From contig CAIMDB010000001.1 of the NCBI GenBank assembly GCA_903839675.1, forward strand, positions 101,690 through 165,689: 64,000 nucleotides of DNA. Reading direction: 5' to 3'. The position numbers and the translations under genes were made by a program. Position 1 is the first letter of the stretch, and every line of letters begins with the position of its first letter. This document shows, piece by piece, positions 38,263-47,402 of this stretch. Source of the DNA: an uncultured Sphingomonadales bacterium (GTDB lineage: Bacteria > Pseudomonadota > Alphaproteobacteria > Sphingomonadales > Sphingomonadaceae). Under the pieces are notes generated by a model. It ran no database searches, was not told the DNA's origin, and was given only the letters and a program-made list of their open reading frames with translations.

Positions 38263-39402
38263 TTACGCCGCTTTCCCGTGCAGCGTGTCCATGCTCACCG
38301 TCGTCCCAGCGTCAATCTCTGCCGCCTTGGCTTCGACGAGCTTCACGATATGCGCGACCATGGCGTCGTCTTCGACATGGTGGTCGGTTACGCCAGCGAG
38401 GTAGACCATGTGTTTGCCGTTGCCGCCGCCGGTGATGCCGATGTCGGTTTCGCGCGCTTCGCCAGGGCCGTTGACGACGCAGCCGAGGACGGAGAGGCTC
38501 ATCGGCGTCTTGATGTGGCTGAGTGCATCCTCGAGCTTTTGGACGGTGCGGATCACGTCAAAGCCTTGCCGTGCACAGCTGGGGCAGGAGACGACACGAA
38601 CGCCGCGCGTGCGCAGGCCGAGGGTCTTCAGGATTTCATAGCCGACGCGGACTTCTTCTTCAGGTTCGGCAGAGAGCGAGACGCGGATGGTGTCGCCGAT
38701 GCCTGCCCACAGCATGTTGCCGATGCCGATGGCGCTCTTCACCGTGCCGCCAATCAGGCCGCCGGCTTCGGTGATACCCAGATGCAGCGGGCAATCGACC
38801 GCTTCGGCGAGGCCCATATAGGCCGCGACCGCGAGGAAGGCGTCGGACGCTTTGACCGCGACTTTATATTCGTGAAAATCTCGGTCCTGCAGCAGCTTGA
38901 TATGGTCCAGCGCGGACTCGATCAGCGCTTCCGGGCAGGGCTCGCCATATTTTTCGAGCAAATCCTTCTCAAGGCTGCCTGCGTTCACGCCGATGCGGAT
39001 TGCGCAGCCATTGGCCTTGGCCGCGTTGACGACTTCGTTCACGCGCTCGGCGGAACCGATATTGCCGGGATTGATGCGCAGACACGCCGCACCCGCATCG
39101 GCGGCTTCCAGCGCGCGTTTATAGTGGAAATGGATATCCGCCACGATGGGCACGCGGGCGGCGCGGACGATCTCTTTCAGCGCTGCCGTCGACTCCACAT
39201 CGGGGCAGGAGACGCGGATGATATCTGCGCCTGCATCCTCGCAACGGCGGATCTGGTCGATCGTCGCCTTGGCGTCGGAGGTGAGGGTGTTGGTCATCGT
39301 CTGGACGCTGATCGGCGCATTGCCCCCAACGGGCACATTGCCAACCATGATCTGACGGGAGGTGCGGCGCGCTATATCGCGCCAAGGGCGGATCGAAGAC
39401 AT
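38263..39402 (-). CDS. ispG: 4-hydroxy-3-methylbut-2-enyl-diphosphate synthase
   Basis: 379 residues from ATG 39402 ([21 protein letters not shown]), the family start; an upstream in-frame ATG at 39456 adds 18 unlike residues. Seventh enzyme of the MEP isoprenoid pathway. The iron-sulfur ligands are [10 protein letters not shown] and [12 protein letters not shown]. Supplies precursor to the carotenoid genes a few kb away, though not in the same operon. Divergent from the acyltransferase gene. Confidence 0.97.
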   Translation of the reverse strand: MSSIRPWRDIARRTSRQIMVGNVPVGGNAPISVQTMTNTLTSDAKATIDQIRRCEDAGADIIRVSCPDVESTAALKEIVRAARVPIVADIHFHYKRALEAADAGAACLRINPGNIGSAERVNEVVNAAKANGCAIRIGVNAGSLEKDLLEKYGEPCPEALIESALDHIKLLQDRDFHEYKVAVKASDAFLAVAAYMGLAEAVDCPLHLGITEAGGLIGGTVKSAIGIGNMLWAGIGDTIRVSLSAEPEEEVRVGYEILKTLGLRTRGVRVVSCPSCARQGFDVIRTVQKLEDALSHIKTPMSLSVLGCVVNGPGEARETDIGITGGGNGKHMVYLAGVTDHHVEDDAMVAHIVKLVEAKAAEIDAGTTVSMDTLHGKAA

Positions 39403-39558
39403 GGATGCGCCTATACAGGCAGGCGCGCGCCGAGGCAAAGGCACAAAGCAGGCCAAAATGTCCTTAAATCAATCTTCAGCCCTGAACGGTAATTGGAACC
39501 GTCGGCCACATGTGTGTGATCGCCGCGCAAGTGCATGATTTAAGGATACTGTTCCGCC

Positions 39559-40743
39559 GTGCAGGGCAATGTCGAAACCGGGCGGATCGGGCGCCATTTC
39601 GGGCTGGACTGGCTCCGCATCGGCGCGTTCGCGATCCTGATCCTTTATCATATCGGCCTCTATTTCGCGCCGGGCCATTGGCTTGTAAAATCCGCAGAGA
39701 TCGAGCCTTGGGTGGCTTACCCCATTGCCGCCATCTCACCTTGGCGGCTGATGATTATCTTTGTCGTATCGGGCTTTGCGTCCGCGGCCATGCTGCAGCG
39801 CTTCCCCTCAGTCGGCGCGTTTTTCAGGGAACGCAGCCGACGCTTGCTCGTCCCGCTCCTCTTTGGAACGCTGGTGCTGGTGCCGCCGCAAGGCTGGGTG
39901 CGGATGGAAGTGGGCGGACATCATCAGACGATGCTGCACTTCCTGACCCATGAGGAATTCGCCTTTCACAGGATCGCGGGCCAGTTTTTTCCCAATTGGG
40001 AGCATCTTTGGTTCCTCGGCTACCTCTGGGCCTATACCGGGCTGCTGGCGGCGGCGCTGATCCTGCTGCCAGACTGGAAAGCGCGCATGGCCCCGGCGGT
40101 AACATGGCTGTGCCGGGGATGGCGGCTGCTCTATCTGCCGCTGCTGGTGCTGCTCGGTGGACGCTTCGCGCTGATGGCGGTGCATTTGGACGATGCCAGC
40201 CGCTATTCCGATCTCGTGGGAGATATCCATTATATCCCCGCCTTCCTGCTTGGCTTTGCGCTTGCCCATTTTCCGGATTTCTGGTCCGCCGTGCGGCGGA
40301 TCTGGTCTGGGGCACTTGGGGTGTCAGTCGTTTGCTTGGCAGTGATCCTGTCCGGCGTTGCGGCCCCGGTCAGTGATCCTTCGCGTGCCATGTTGATCGT
40401 GCAGATCGCCGCCGACACCGGTATGGCCTGGGCGATGTTGCCGGTTGCACTGCATCTGGCCGATGTCGCCTTCAACCGGGATCACCCATGGCGGCAAACC
40501 TTGGCGCTGGCGATCTTCCCCGCTTATGTGATCCACCAGACGGTGATCGTGCTGGCAGGTTGGATGATGCACGAAGCGGGCATTGTCGGCCTTGTGGCCT
40601 TCATGCTGCAGGTTGTGCTGGTGCTGGTGAGTTGCTGGGCCGCTTGGGCCTTGGCGCGGGCCGTGCCGATTATTGGAGAAGTGCTTGGGATGCCGCACAA
40701 GCGATTGGCAGCGTCTCCGCAAAAGGCCGTCAGCCCCGCCTGA
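39559..40743 (+). CDS. Acyltransferase 3 family membrane protein
   Basis: 394 residues from GTG 39559, with about ten predicted membrane helices. RIGAFAILILYHIGLYF carries the family's helix-1 His, and FRERSRRLLVPLLFGTLVLVPP is the usual RxxxR-loop. Such proteins acylate sugars, glucans or lipids in the inner membrane; OpgC-like. No carotenoid glycosyltransferase is nearby, so acylation of carotenoid glycosides is only a guess. Convergent with crtB; ends overlap by 14 bases. Confidence 0.85.
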   Translation: MQGNVETGRIGRHFGLDWLRIGAFAILILYHIGLYFAPGHWLVKSAEIEPWVAYPIAAISPWRLMIIFVVSGFASAAMLQRFPSVGAFFRERSRRLLVPLLFGTLVLVPPQGWVRMEVGGHHQTMLHFLTHEEFAFHRIAGQFFPNWEHLWFLGYLWAYTGLLAAALILLPDWKARMAPAVTWLCRGWRLLYLPLLVLLGGRFALMAVHLDDASRYSDLVGDIHYIPAFLLGFALAHFPDFWSAVRRIWSGALGVSVVCLAVILSGVAAPVSDPSRAMLIVQIAADTGMAWAMLPVALHLADVAFNRDHPWRQTLALAIFPAYVIHQTVIVLAGWMMHEAGIVGLVAFMLQVVLVLVSCWAAWALARAVPIIGEVLGMPHKRLAASPQKAVSPA

Positions 40744-41614
40744 CCACCGCCCCCACCCAAGCCCGCGCGACCCAACCTGCCTTCGCAGCCTTTGATGTGA
40801 CCACCCGGTGGTCCCACGCCGCTTCACCGCGCCTTGCAACTTCGCGCGCAATGTCACCATAGATGCCCGCTGCCGACAGCACCGCCCAGCGCGACCGGAA
40901 GGGCAGGCGCCGCGCGCCGATGCGGGCGCTCGCTTCATAGCCTGCGGACAGATCGGCGAGCTTCTGCGCGATACCGGCCATCGCTTTACGGTGCGGTGCC
41001 TTCATATGATTGCCGGACGGAACACCCGCTTCGGCCAGCCACTCTGCGGGCACATAGCATCGCCCGCCATCGGCATCTTCGCGGATGTCACGCGCGATAT
41101 TGGCCAACTGGAAAGCCAGCCCCAGATCATTGGCGCGCTTCAGCGTGTCCTTATCGTCCGGGGAGACCCCCATGATGACGGCCATCATCAGCCCGACCAC
41201 GCCTGCGACATGGTAGCAATATTTGAGCAGTTCGGCTTCGTTGCGCGGGGAGAAGTCCGCCGCGTCCATGGCAAAGCCCTCGATCAGGTCGCGCGGCCAT
41301 TGCGCGGGCAGGGCGCATTCCTTCGCGACGAGGCCGAGCGCGTCGAACGCGGGATCCCCCGTTGTCTCGCCCGCCAGCGCCCGCTCCGTCATGTCGCGCA
41401 GGAAGGCCAGCCGTTCGGCGGGATCTTCAACCTTGGTCAGCGCGCCGCCATGGTCCTGCCCGTCGGCAATGTCATCGCATTTGCGGCACCAGCTGTAGAG
41501 CAGCCAGGCCCGCTCCCGCACGTCGGGGGCAAACAGCTTTGACGCGAGCGCGAAGGATTTGGAGCCCTTGGCGATGGTCTCCCGCGCCGTATCGACAAGG
41601 GCGGCGCGATCCAT
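40730..41614 (-). CDS. crtB: Phytoene synthase
   Basis: 294 residues. Joins two geranylgeranyl diphosphates to phytoene. The two Asp-rich motifs are CDDIAD (about 46) and NIARDIREDADGGRCYVP (about 195). The gene is last of the crtY-crtI-LOG-crtB run, 2 bases after the LOG gene. No crtE (GGPP synthase) is in the window. A squalene synthase-like enzyme is the main alternative but context supports phytoene. Confidence 0.94.
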   Translation of the reverse strand: MDRAALVDTARETIAKGSKSFALASKLFAPDVRERAWLLYSWCRKCDDIADGQDHGGALTKVEDPAERLAFLRDMTERALAGETTGDPAFDALGLVAKECALPAQWPRDLIEGFAMDAADFSPRNEAELLKYCYHVAGVVGLMMAVIMGVSPDDKDTLKRANDLGLAFQLANIARDIREDADGGRCYVPAEWLAEAGVPSGNHMKAPHRKAMAGIAQKLADLSAGYEASARIGARRLPFRSRWAVLSAAGIYGDIAREVARRGEAAWDHRVVTSKAAKAGWVARAWVGAVVRRG

Positions 41615-41616
41615 GT

Positions 41617-42198
41617 TCAGAGGTCTTCCGACGTCATTGCAAAGATGGGCTGATGCGGCTCATACATCGCCATGCGGGTGAGCAGACGGTCCAGCTGATC
41701 ATCGGCGATCAGGATGCCCTTATGCTGCTCCCGGATGAAGCCGACCGAAATCATATGCGCGTTGAACGCGATGAGCTGGTCGTAAAAGCCTGCGGCGTTG
41801 AGCAGCCCGACGGGCTTTGCATGATAGCCGAGCTGTGCCCAACTGATCGCTTCCCAAAGCTCATCCATCGTGCCGACGCCGCCGGGGATCGTGAGGAAGC
41901 CGTCCGACAGATCAGTGAACATGCGCTTGCGTTCATGCATGCCCGGCACGACGTGCAGTTCGGTACAGCCCTTGTGCGCGACTTCGCTGCCGACCAGCGC
42001 TTCGGGGATGACGCCAATGACTTCGCCGCCTGCTGCCAGCGCGCTGTCAGCGACTGCACCCATCAGGCCGAGCCTGCCGCCGCCATAGACGACGCCGATG
42101 CCCTTTTGCGCCAGCGTGCGCCCGACAAGGCGCGCGGTTTCCATATAGACAGGATCGGCAGGGGTCGCGGACCCGCAATAGACGGCAATACGTTTCAT
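41617..42198 (-). CDS. LOG family protein (TIGR00730)
   Basis: 193 residues from ATG 42198 (MKRIAVYCGSATPADP); an upstream in-frame ATG is rejected. The PGGVGTMDELWE motif binds the nucleotide; GVVYGGGRLGLMGAVAD is the second hallmark. LOG proteins release bases from nucleoside 5'-monophosphates, including cytokinin precursors. It sits between crtI and crtB in the same strand, 2 bases ahead of crtB. Why a LOG lies in a carotenoid operon is not known. Confidence 0.93.
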   Translation of the reverse strand: MKRIAVYCGSATPADPVYMETARLVGRTLAQKGIGVVYGGGRLGLMGAVADSALAAGGEVIGVIPEALVGSEVAHKGCTELHVVPGMHERKRMFTDLSDGFLTIPGGVGTMDELWEAISWAQLGYHAKPVGLLNAAGFYDQLIAFNAHMISVGFIREQHKGILIADDQLDRLLTRMAMYEPHQPIFAMTSEDL

Positions 42199-42239
42199 GG
42201 GGCGCTCCCTAGCCGGTCCCACCCCGCAAAGTCGAGATG

Positions 42240-43721
42240 TCAGGCAAGATCCTCAAGCATCAACGCCGCCGTCGCCTTCGCGCTGCCGACAACACCGGGG
42301 ATGCCTGCACCCGGATGCGTGCCGGCGCCGACGAAATAGAGGTTGTCGATCACGTCATCGCGGTTGTGCGCGCGGAACCAAGCGCTCTGCCACAGAACGG
42401 GTTCGAGGCTGAACGCGCTGCCAAGGTTGGCGGACAGGTCCCGCCCGAAATCGGTCGGCGCATAATGGAACTGGGTGACGATCCGTTCTTTAAGATCGGG
42501 CATCAGGCGCTGCGCGACTTCTTCAAGGATGTTCTCGGCAAATTGCTTGCCGAAGTCGCCATCCCAATCGACCTTGGCCTTGCCGAGATGGGCGACAGGG
42601 GCGAGCACGTAGAAGGTTGAATGACCCTCTGGCGCCATCGACCCATCGGTCACGCTGGGATGATGCAGATAGAGCGAGAAGTCCTCGGGCACGCGGCCAT
42701 TGCTGTAGATATCATCCAGCAGCCCTTTGTAGCGCGGGCCGAACAAGATCATGTGGTGCGGAATCTCGGGGAAGGTGCCCTTCACCCCGAAGTGCACGAC
42801 GAACAGCGACGGTGACCAGCGCTTGCGCTTCAAGGATTTGGCGGCGCTTTTACCGCGCGGGTGATTGCCGAGCAGCTTGGCATAGCTGTGCATCAGATCG
42901 CCATTGGTGGCGACGGCATCTGCCGATTGCCGCCAACCGGAAGCTGTCCGCACGCCGGTCGCGCGGTTGCCCTGCATTTCAATCTCTTCAACCGGATCGC
43001 CCAGACGGACGGTGCCGCCCAGTCGTTCGAATAGGGCAACCATGCCGGAGACGAGCTTATTGGTGCCGCCGCGCGCAAACCAGACGCCGCCGCGCTTTTC
43101 GATGGTGTGGATCAGCGCGTAGATCGAACTCGTCGTCATCGGATTGCCGCCCACAAGGAGCGTCTGGAACGACAGCGCCTGACGCAGCTTGTCATTCTTC
43201 ACATATTTGGACGCAATCGAATAGACTGACCGCCAGGCCTGATAGCGCGCCAAGGCGGGGGCCGCCTTGAGCATTGAGAGGATTGAGAGGAACGCGACCG
43301 AGCCGAGTTTCTGATAGCCTTCCCGCTCCACGCCGCGCGAATACTCCTGAAACTTCTCATAGCCGTCGAGGTCATCGGGCGCGATTTTGCGGATCTCTTC
43401 GCGCAGCGCTTCCTCGTCATTGGCATAATCGTAATTGGTGCCGTCGGGCCAGTTGAGCCGGTAGAACGGCTTGACCGGCATCAGGTCGACATCGTCGGCA
43501 ATCTTGTTGCCGGACAGCGCCCAGAGCTCCTCAAGGCAGGGCGGATCGGTGATCACCGTTGGCCCTGCATCAAAGGTGAAGCCCTCACGCTTCCAGTGAT
43601 AGCCACGCCCACCCGCCTTGTCGCGCGCTTCGACGATGGTTGTCTGAATGCCTGCCGACTGGAGCCGGATGCCGAGCGCAAGGCCGCCAAAACCGGCGCC
43701 GATCACGATTGCTGTCTTCAT
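42240..43721 (-). CDS. crtI: Phytoene desaturase
   Basis: 493 residues. Converts phytoene to lycopene. The FAD-binding motif GAGFGGLALGIRLQSAG is at the N-terminus with RGYHWKREGFTFDAGPTVI next, and the C-terminal signature YFVGAGTHPGAGIPGVVGSAK is complete. Overlaps crtY stop by 4 bases. The number of desaturation steps cannot be read from the sequence. Confidence 0.97.
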   Translation of the reverse strand: MKTAIVIGAGFGGLALGIRLQSAGIQTTIVEARDKAGGRGYHWKREGFTFDAGPTVITDPPCLEELWALSGNKIADDVDLMPVKPFYRLNWPDGTNYDYANDEEALREEIRKIAPDDLDGYEKFQEYSRGVEREGYQKLGSVAFLSILSMLKAAPALARYQAWRSVYSIASKYVKNDKLRQALSFQTLLVGGNPMTTSSIYALIHTIEKRGGVWFARGGTNKLVSGMVALFERLGGTVRLGDPVEEIEMQGNRATGVRTASGWRQSADAVATNGDLMHSYAKLLGNHPRGKSAAKSLKRKRWSPSLFVVHFGVKGTFPEIPHHMILFGPRYKGLLDDIYSNGRVPEDFSLYLHHPSVTDGSMAPEGHSTFYVLAPVAHLGKAKVDWDGDFGKQFAENILEEVAQRLMPDLKERIVTQFHYAPTDFGRDLSANLGSAFSLEPVLWQSAWFRAHNRDDVIDNLYFVGAGTHPGAGIPGVVGSAKATAALMLEDLA

Positions 43722-44869
43722 TTTCTTAATCCCCAGATGGCGCGAATGGCCCGGACGATGGGCACAGGCGGCTTTCCTGTTAAAATGCGCGCCTTATCCA
43801 ATAGGGTCGATTGACCCGCGTAGAAGCGCTCAATCAAGCTGGCCGAAAGGCCATAGAAGCGCTCAAAGATGCGATATCGCTGGTTCGGCACCGCCGCACC
43901 GAACAACATGGTGTCGAGCAGCCGGTAATAGCCGCGCGCCTTCCAGTGACGGCGGGCCAGCGCCTCAAACTGGGCGGGCGTCATGTCCGGGTGGGCTGCA
44001 ATCCGAGCTGCGAGCCGCACGGCATCGGGCAAAGTATAACCGGTTGTCGGCTGGCACATGCCAGACCTTATGCCCGCTTTCGCGATGCCGCTTCCGGTGG
44101 AGCGCCAATAGGCATCGAAATCCCCGCCGATGATGACGGGGAGCACGCCTGTTTCCTCATGCCCGCCGCCATTGGTCTGCCAGCCTTTGGCAGCGGCATA
44201 AGCGATGATGCGTTCGCGGATGGCAGGCACGTCAAGGTCAGGCGTGTCGCTGTAATAAGTGTCTTCGATGAAGACCGTCTCGGCATCGAAGGGCAGGCAA
44301 TAGACAAAGCGATAGCCGTCGATCTGGTCGACCGTCGCATCCATCACGATAGGTCGGGTGAGGCCATGGCCGCCGGGGACGTGGACCTTTTGTCCGACAA
44401 ATTTCTGCCAGCCGAGTTTCAGTGTGGAGAGATCGCCCCCACCCCGTGCGTCAATCGTGAGCCGCGCGGTGACGGTCCGCCCGTCGCCAAGCGTGATCCG
44501 GTCCGGCGTGACGTCTTTCACGTCGGCGCAGATGATCCGCTCTGCGGGCAGCACCTGCCGCACATAAGCGTCCAGCCGGTCAGACGTGATGCTGTTATAG
44601 GTCGCGCTCATCGTCCGTTTGAGCTTGGGAAACAGCACGTCATAGTCCTGCCACTGATGGACGATCAGCGGCGTGATCAGCCAGCGGTCGGCCTCGGCCA
44701 CATCGCTGTCAAAGAACGACCAGACATGGTTGCCGCCCAGCGCCGCGCCCGTCTCCACAATGCGCACGTCGAGCTGCGGTTGCCGTTCGGCCAGCGCCAG
44801 TGCGATCAGGCAACCGGCAAGGCCGCCCCCGGCAATGGCAATGTCACAATGGGTGGTAGCATCAGGCAC
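43718..44869 (-). CDS. crtY: Lycopene beta-cyclase
   Basis: 383 residues from GTG 44869. Cyclises lycopene to beta-carotene. IAGGGLAGCLIALALAE is the dinucleotide motif, VWSFFDSDVAEADRW and TRLTIDARGGG are CrtY-type blocks, and CLPFDAETVFIEDTYYSD follows. First gene of the crt operon. Divergent from the thioesterase gene, leaving a 43-base gap that must contain both promoters. Confidence 0.96.
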   Translation of the reverse strand: MPDATTHCDIAIAGGGLAGCLIALALAERQPQLDVRIVETGAALGGNHVWSFFDSDVAEADRWLITPLIVHQWQDYDVLFPKLKRTMSATYNSITSDRLDAYVRQVLPAERIICADVKDVTPDRITLGDGRTVTARLTIDARGGGDLSTLKLGWQKFVGQKVHVPGGHGLTRPIVMDATVDQIDGYRFVYCLPFDAETVFIEDTYYSDTPDLDVPAIRERIIAYAAAKGWQTNGGGHEETGVLPVIIGGDFDAYWRSTGSGIAKAGIRSGMCQPTTGYTLPDAVRLAARIAAHPDMTPAQFEALARRHWKARGYYRLLDTMLFGAAVPNQRYRIFERFYGLSASLIERFYAGQSTLLDKARILTGKPPVPIVRAIRAIWGLRK

Positions 44870-44912
44870 AGTCGCGCTCTAATGGCCTTGCCGGAAAAGC
44901 GAAAGGGCATGG

Positions 44913-45701
44913 ATGACACCGCTGGGTAATCTGATCGACAACATCGCAGAGGATGGCGCAGGGCGCTGGTCCGTCAACGCCAGCGAGGATTGGCGGCAGG
45001 GCCGCACGCTCTATGGCGGCGTTTCCGCAGGTCTCTGCTTTGCGGCGTGCGAGAAGCTGGTGCCCGATCTGCCGCCGCTGCGGTCTGCCCAGATTGCCTT
45101 TATCGGCCCGTCGGGTGGGGAGGCGACTTTGGTGCCGACGGTGCTGCGGCGCGGCAAGTCTGTCACCTTCATGGCGTGTGATCTGATCGCCGACGGTGTT
45201 GTCGCCACGCGCACGCTCTTTGCCTTTGGTGGGGAGCGCGAGTCCGCCTTCGCCGTTGAAGCGCCCGCCGCACCCGATGTGCCGCGTCCGGAAGATTGTC
45301 CGCCGCTGTTCCGGCAATGGGCGCCGACCTTCGCCCAGCATTTTGAGATGCGCTATGCAGGCGGCGGCTATCCCGTCACTGGGGCTGACGATGGCGACAT
45401 GATCGTCTGGGTCCGCCACAAGGATGCAGATGCGCCTGCGGGCCTCGTCTCGCTGGTCACGCTGGGGGACGCCCTTCCGCCCGCCTCCATGCCGCGCCTG
45501 ACGGGCCCTGCCGCCATCAGCTCGATGACCTGGAATTTCGATCTGGCCGATGCGACGCGCTATGATGCCAAGGGTTGGGTTCTGCTGCGGTCCAAGGATG
45601 ACGCCGTCGGCCATGGCTATGCCGGGCAGACGATGGGCATGTGGGATGATCAGGGCCGTCCGATCCTGATGGGTCGCCAGAACATCACGATTTTTGCGTG
45701 A
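44913..45701 (+). CDS. Thioesterase-superfamily (hotdog) protein
   Basis: 262 residues. Two hotdog halves are visible; the first reads RTLYGGVSAGLCFAACEKL, the second EMRYAGGGYPVTG and GPAAISSMTWNFDLA with MGMWDDQGRPILMGRQ. It resembles TesB-like acyl-CoA thioesterases; the catalytic Asp/Gln/Thr set is not certain. Shares the intergenic region with the crt operon and is followed by the hydroxylase gene. Confidence 0.82.
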   Translation: MTPLGNLIDNIAEDGAGRWSVNASEDWRQGRTLYGGVSAGLCFAACEKLVPDLPPLRSAQIAFIGPSGGEATLVPTVLRRGKSVTFMACDLIADGVVATRTLFAFGGERESAFAVEAPAAPDVPRPEDCPPLFRQWAPTFAQHFEMRYAGGGYPVTGADDGDMIVWVRHKDADAPAGLVSLVTLGDALPPASMPRLTGPAAISSMTWNFDLADATRYDAKGWVLLRSKDDAVGHGYAGQTMGMWDDQGRPILMGRQNITIFA

Positions 45702-45743
45702 TCGGGCTTTGCGTGCGCGACCGGACTGGCGCATAGGCGGCTC

Positions 45744-46502
45744 ATGAACGCTGGCCCCTCGCTCCTGATGTCTGCCATCGCCATGACGGTGATTGTCGGC
45801 GTGCGCTATCTGATCACCAGCGGCGCGTTTGCTTGGGCAACGCGGGTCAAGCATCGCGGGCTTTATGCCGGGCTGGACCGGCAGATGCGGCGCGAGATCG
45901 CATGGAGCCTTGCGTCCGCGGCCATCTATGGCGTGCCGGCCGGCATCGTCGCCTGGGGATGGCAGGCGCACGGCTGGACGCAGATTTATACCGACGTGAA
46001 TGCCTATCCGCTCTGGATGCTGCCCGTCTCGGTGTTCGCCTTCCTCGCGCTGCATGACACTTGGTTTTACTGGACGCACCGCTGGATGCATCAGCCTCGC
46101 CTGTTCCGCATCGCCCATGCCGTTCATCATGAAAGCCGCCCGCCAACCGCTTGGGCCGCCATGAGTTTTCATCCATGGGAAGCGATCACAGGCGCGGTCG
46201 TCATTCCCGGGCTCGTCTTCCTCATCCCCATCCATGTCGCGGCACTCGGCGTCGTTCTGTCGATCATGACGATCATGGGCGTCGGCAACCACATGGGGTG
46301 GGAAATGTTTCCCCGCGCGCTCGTTCATGGTGCAGCAGGGAAATGGCTGATAACAGCAACGCATCATCAGAAGCATCACGAGGCGTATCGGGGGAATTAT
46401 GGGCTTTATTTCCGAGTTTGGGACAGGCTGTGCGGCACTGACCTTGGCCTTGGCCGCTTCGCCGTTGATGGCAACGACGGACGCGCCAAAAGCGGGGGCT
46501 GA
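45744..46502 (+). CDS. Sterol desaturase/fatty acid hydroxylase family protein
   Basis: 252 residues with three membrane segments and the di-iron His boxes HDTWFYWTHRWMH, HAVHHES and HHQKHHEAYRGNYG. CrtZ-type and CrtG-type carotenoid hydroxylases belong to this superfamily, and the gene lies beside the crt operon, so carotenoid hydroxylation is plausible; a lipid hydroxylase is the alternative. The last 34 codons overlap the next gene in another frame. Confidence 0.8.
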   Translation: MNAGPSLLMSAIAMTVIVGVRYLITSGAFAWATRVKHRGLYAGLDRQMRREIAWSLASAAIYGVPAGIVAWGWQAHGWTQIYTDVNAYPLWMLPVSVFAFLALHDTWFYWTHRWMHQPRLFRIAHAVHHESRPPTAWAAMSFHPWEAITGAVVIPGLVFLIPIHVAALGVVLSIMTIMGVGNHMGWEMFPRALVHGAAGKWLITATHHQKHHEAYRGNYGLYFRVWDRLCGTDLGLGRFAVDGNDGRAKSGG

Positions 46503-46866
46503 TGTCGAAGCCGTCATCACCGGCGTCCGCAATGCCAAGGGCAACGTCCTTGTTTGCATAACCGCCAATGCGAAGGCCTATCCCGATTGCGGCAAGGACC
46601 CCAAGAGCCGCAAACTCGCGCTGCCGGCCCGCGCGACGTTGACCGCAAAGTTTGAGGATGTGGCGCCCGGCACCTATGCCATCGCCCTCATCCACGACGA
46701 AAATGGCAACAACAAAATGGATGTTGCGCTGTTCATCCCCAAAGAAGGCTTTGGTATGTCGCGCAACCCAGCGGTCCGCATGGGCCCGCCGACCTTCAAA
46801 AGCGCGGCGTTTGTTGTGGGGGCGGACGCGGTGAAGCTGCCAATTACGATGAAGTATATGTTTTAA
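46399..46866 (+). CDS. DUF2141 domain-containing exported protein
   Basis: 155 residues. DUF2141 core: VEAVITGVRNAKGNVLVCITAN, FEDVAPGTYAIALIHDENGNNKMD, IPKEGFGMSRN. From ATG 46399 a signal peptide (CAALTLALAASPLMA) is encoded, but this lies in the hydroxylase gene in a different frame for 104 bases. ATG 46471 would drop the signal. GGGGG before ATG 46399 could be a ribosome site. Function of the family is unknown; it is common near carotenoid genes in this group (recollection). Confidence 0.83.
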   Translation: MGFISEFGTGCAALTLALAASPLMATTDAPKAGADVEAVITGVRNAKGNVLVCITANAKAYPDCGKDPKSRKLALPARATLTAKFEDVAPGTYAIALIHDENGNNKMDVALFIPKEGFGMSRNPAVRMGPPTFKSAAFVVGADAVKLPITMKYMF

Positions 46867-46918
46867 GGTCGCGCACTGAGCTAGCATCCGGGTCGCGACC
46901 AAGAGGAAGGCCCCGACA

Positions 46919-47260
46919 ATGCCCGACTTCACCCCTGTGTTTTCAGAACTCCGCGCGATTATGCTGGTGGCGGCCAAGGACAATCCCGTCGCCAAAGACG
47001 CGCCGGGCGATCTGGTTGTCCACACGACCCGGCTCGACAAGAACGGCAAGCCCGAATGGTTCGGTGCTGTGATGATCAAAAAGAACTACGTCTCTTACCA
47101 TCTGTTTCCGCTCTACACCGATCCGTCGCTGGGGGCGGGCATGTCCGACGCGCTGGCAAAGCGGCAGCAGGGCAAATCTTGCTTCAACTTCAAAACCGTT
47201 GAGCCGGATCTATTTGCGGAATTGGCGGCGTTGACAAAGAAGGGAAGCGCTGGCGCCTGA
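46919..47260 (+). CDS. Conserved hypothetical protein
   Basis: 113 residues. The core VMIKKNYVSYHLFPLYTDP followed by GKSCFNFKTVEPDL suggests a small conserved family that resembles DUF1801-like proteins (iron-chaperone/YdhG fold), but I am not sure. No signal or membrane segment. AGAGGAAGG precedes ATG 46919. Follows the DUF2141 gene by 52 bases, so may be last in that unit. Confidence 0.7.
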   Translation: MPDFTPVFSELRAIMLVAAKDNPVAKDAPGDLVVHTTRLDKNGKPEWFGAVMIKKNYVSYHLFPLYTDPSLGAGMSDALAKRQQGKSCFNFKTVEPDLFAELAALTKKGSAGA

Positions 47261-47402
47261 AAGGTAGCCCGGCCCCTCAGCTCATCCCGTGCTGCCCACA
47301 AACCATCCCTAATTCCAAGGACATCCCCCAGCGCATTCATTGGCCAGACAGGTTGTCGTGCACAGGGACCTTCGTCTAGGGGGCCGCCAAAGGGAGAATA
47401 CT

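Noticed and set aside
37531..39492. 653-codon plus-strand frame opposite EamA and ispG
   Set aside because: Arg/His/Gln-rich shadow of two clear minus-strand genes.
44862..46568. 568-codon minus-strand frame opposite the thioesterase and hydroxylase genes
   Set aside because: Shadow composition and no recognisable motif; the plus-strand genes have His boxes and hotdog motifs.
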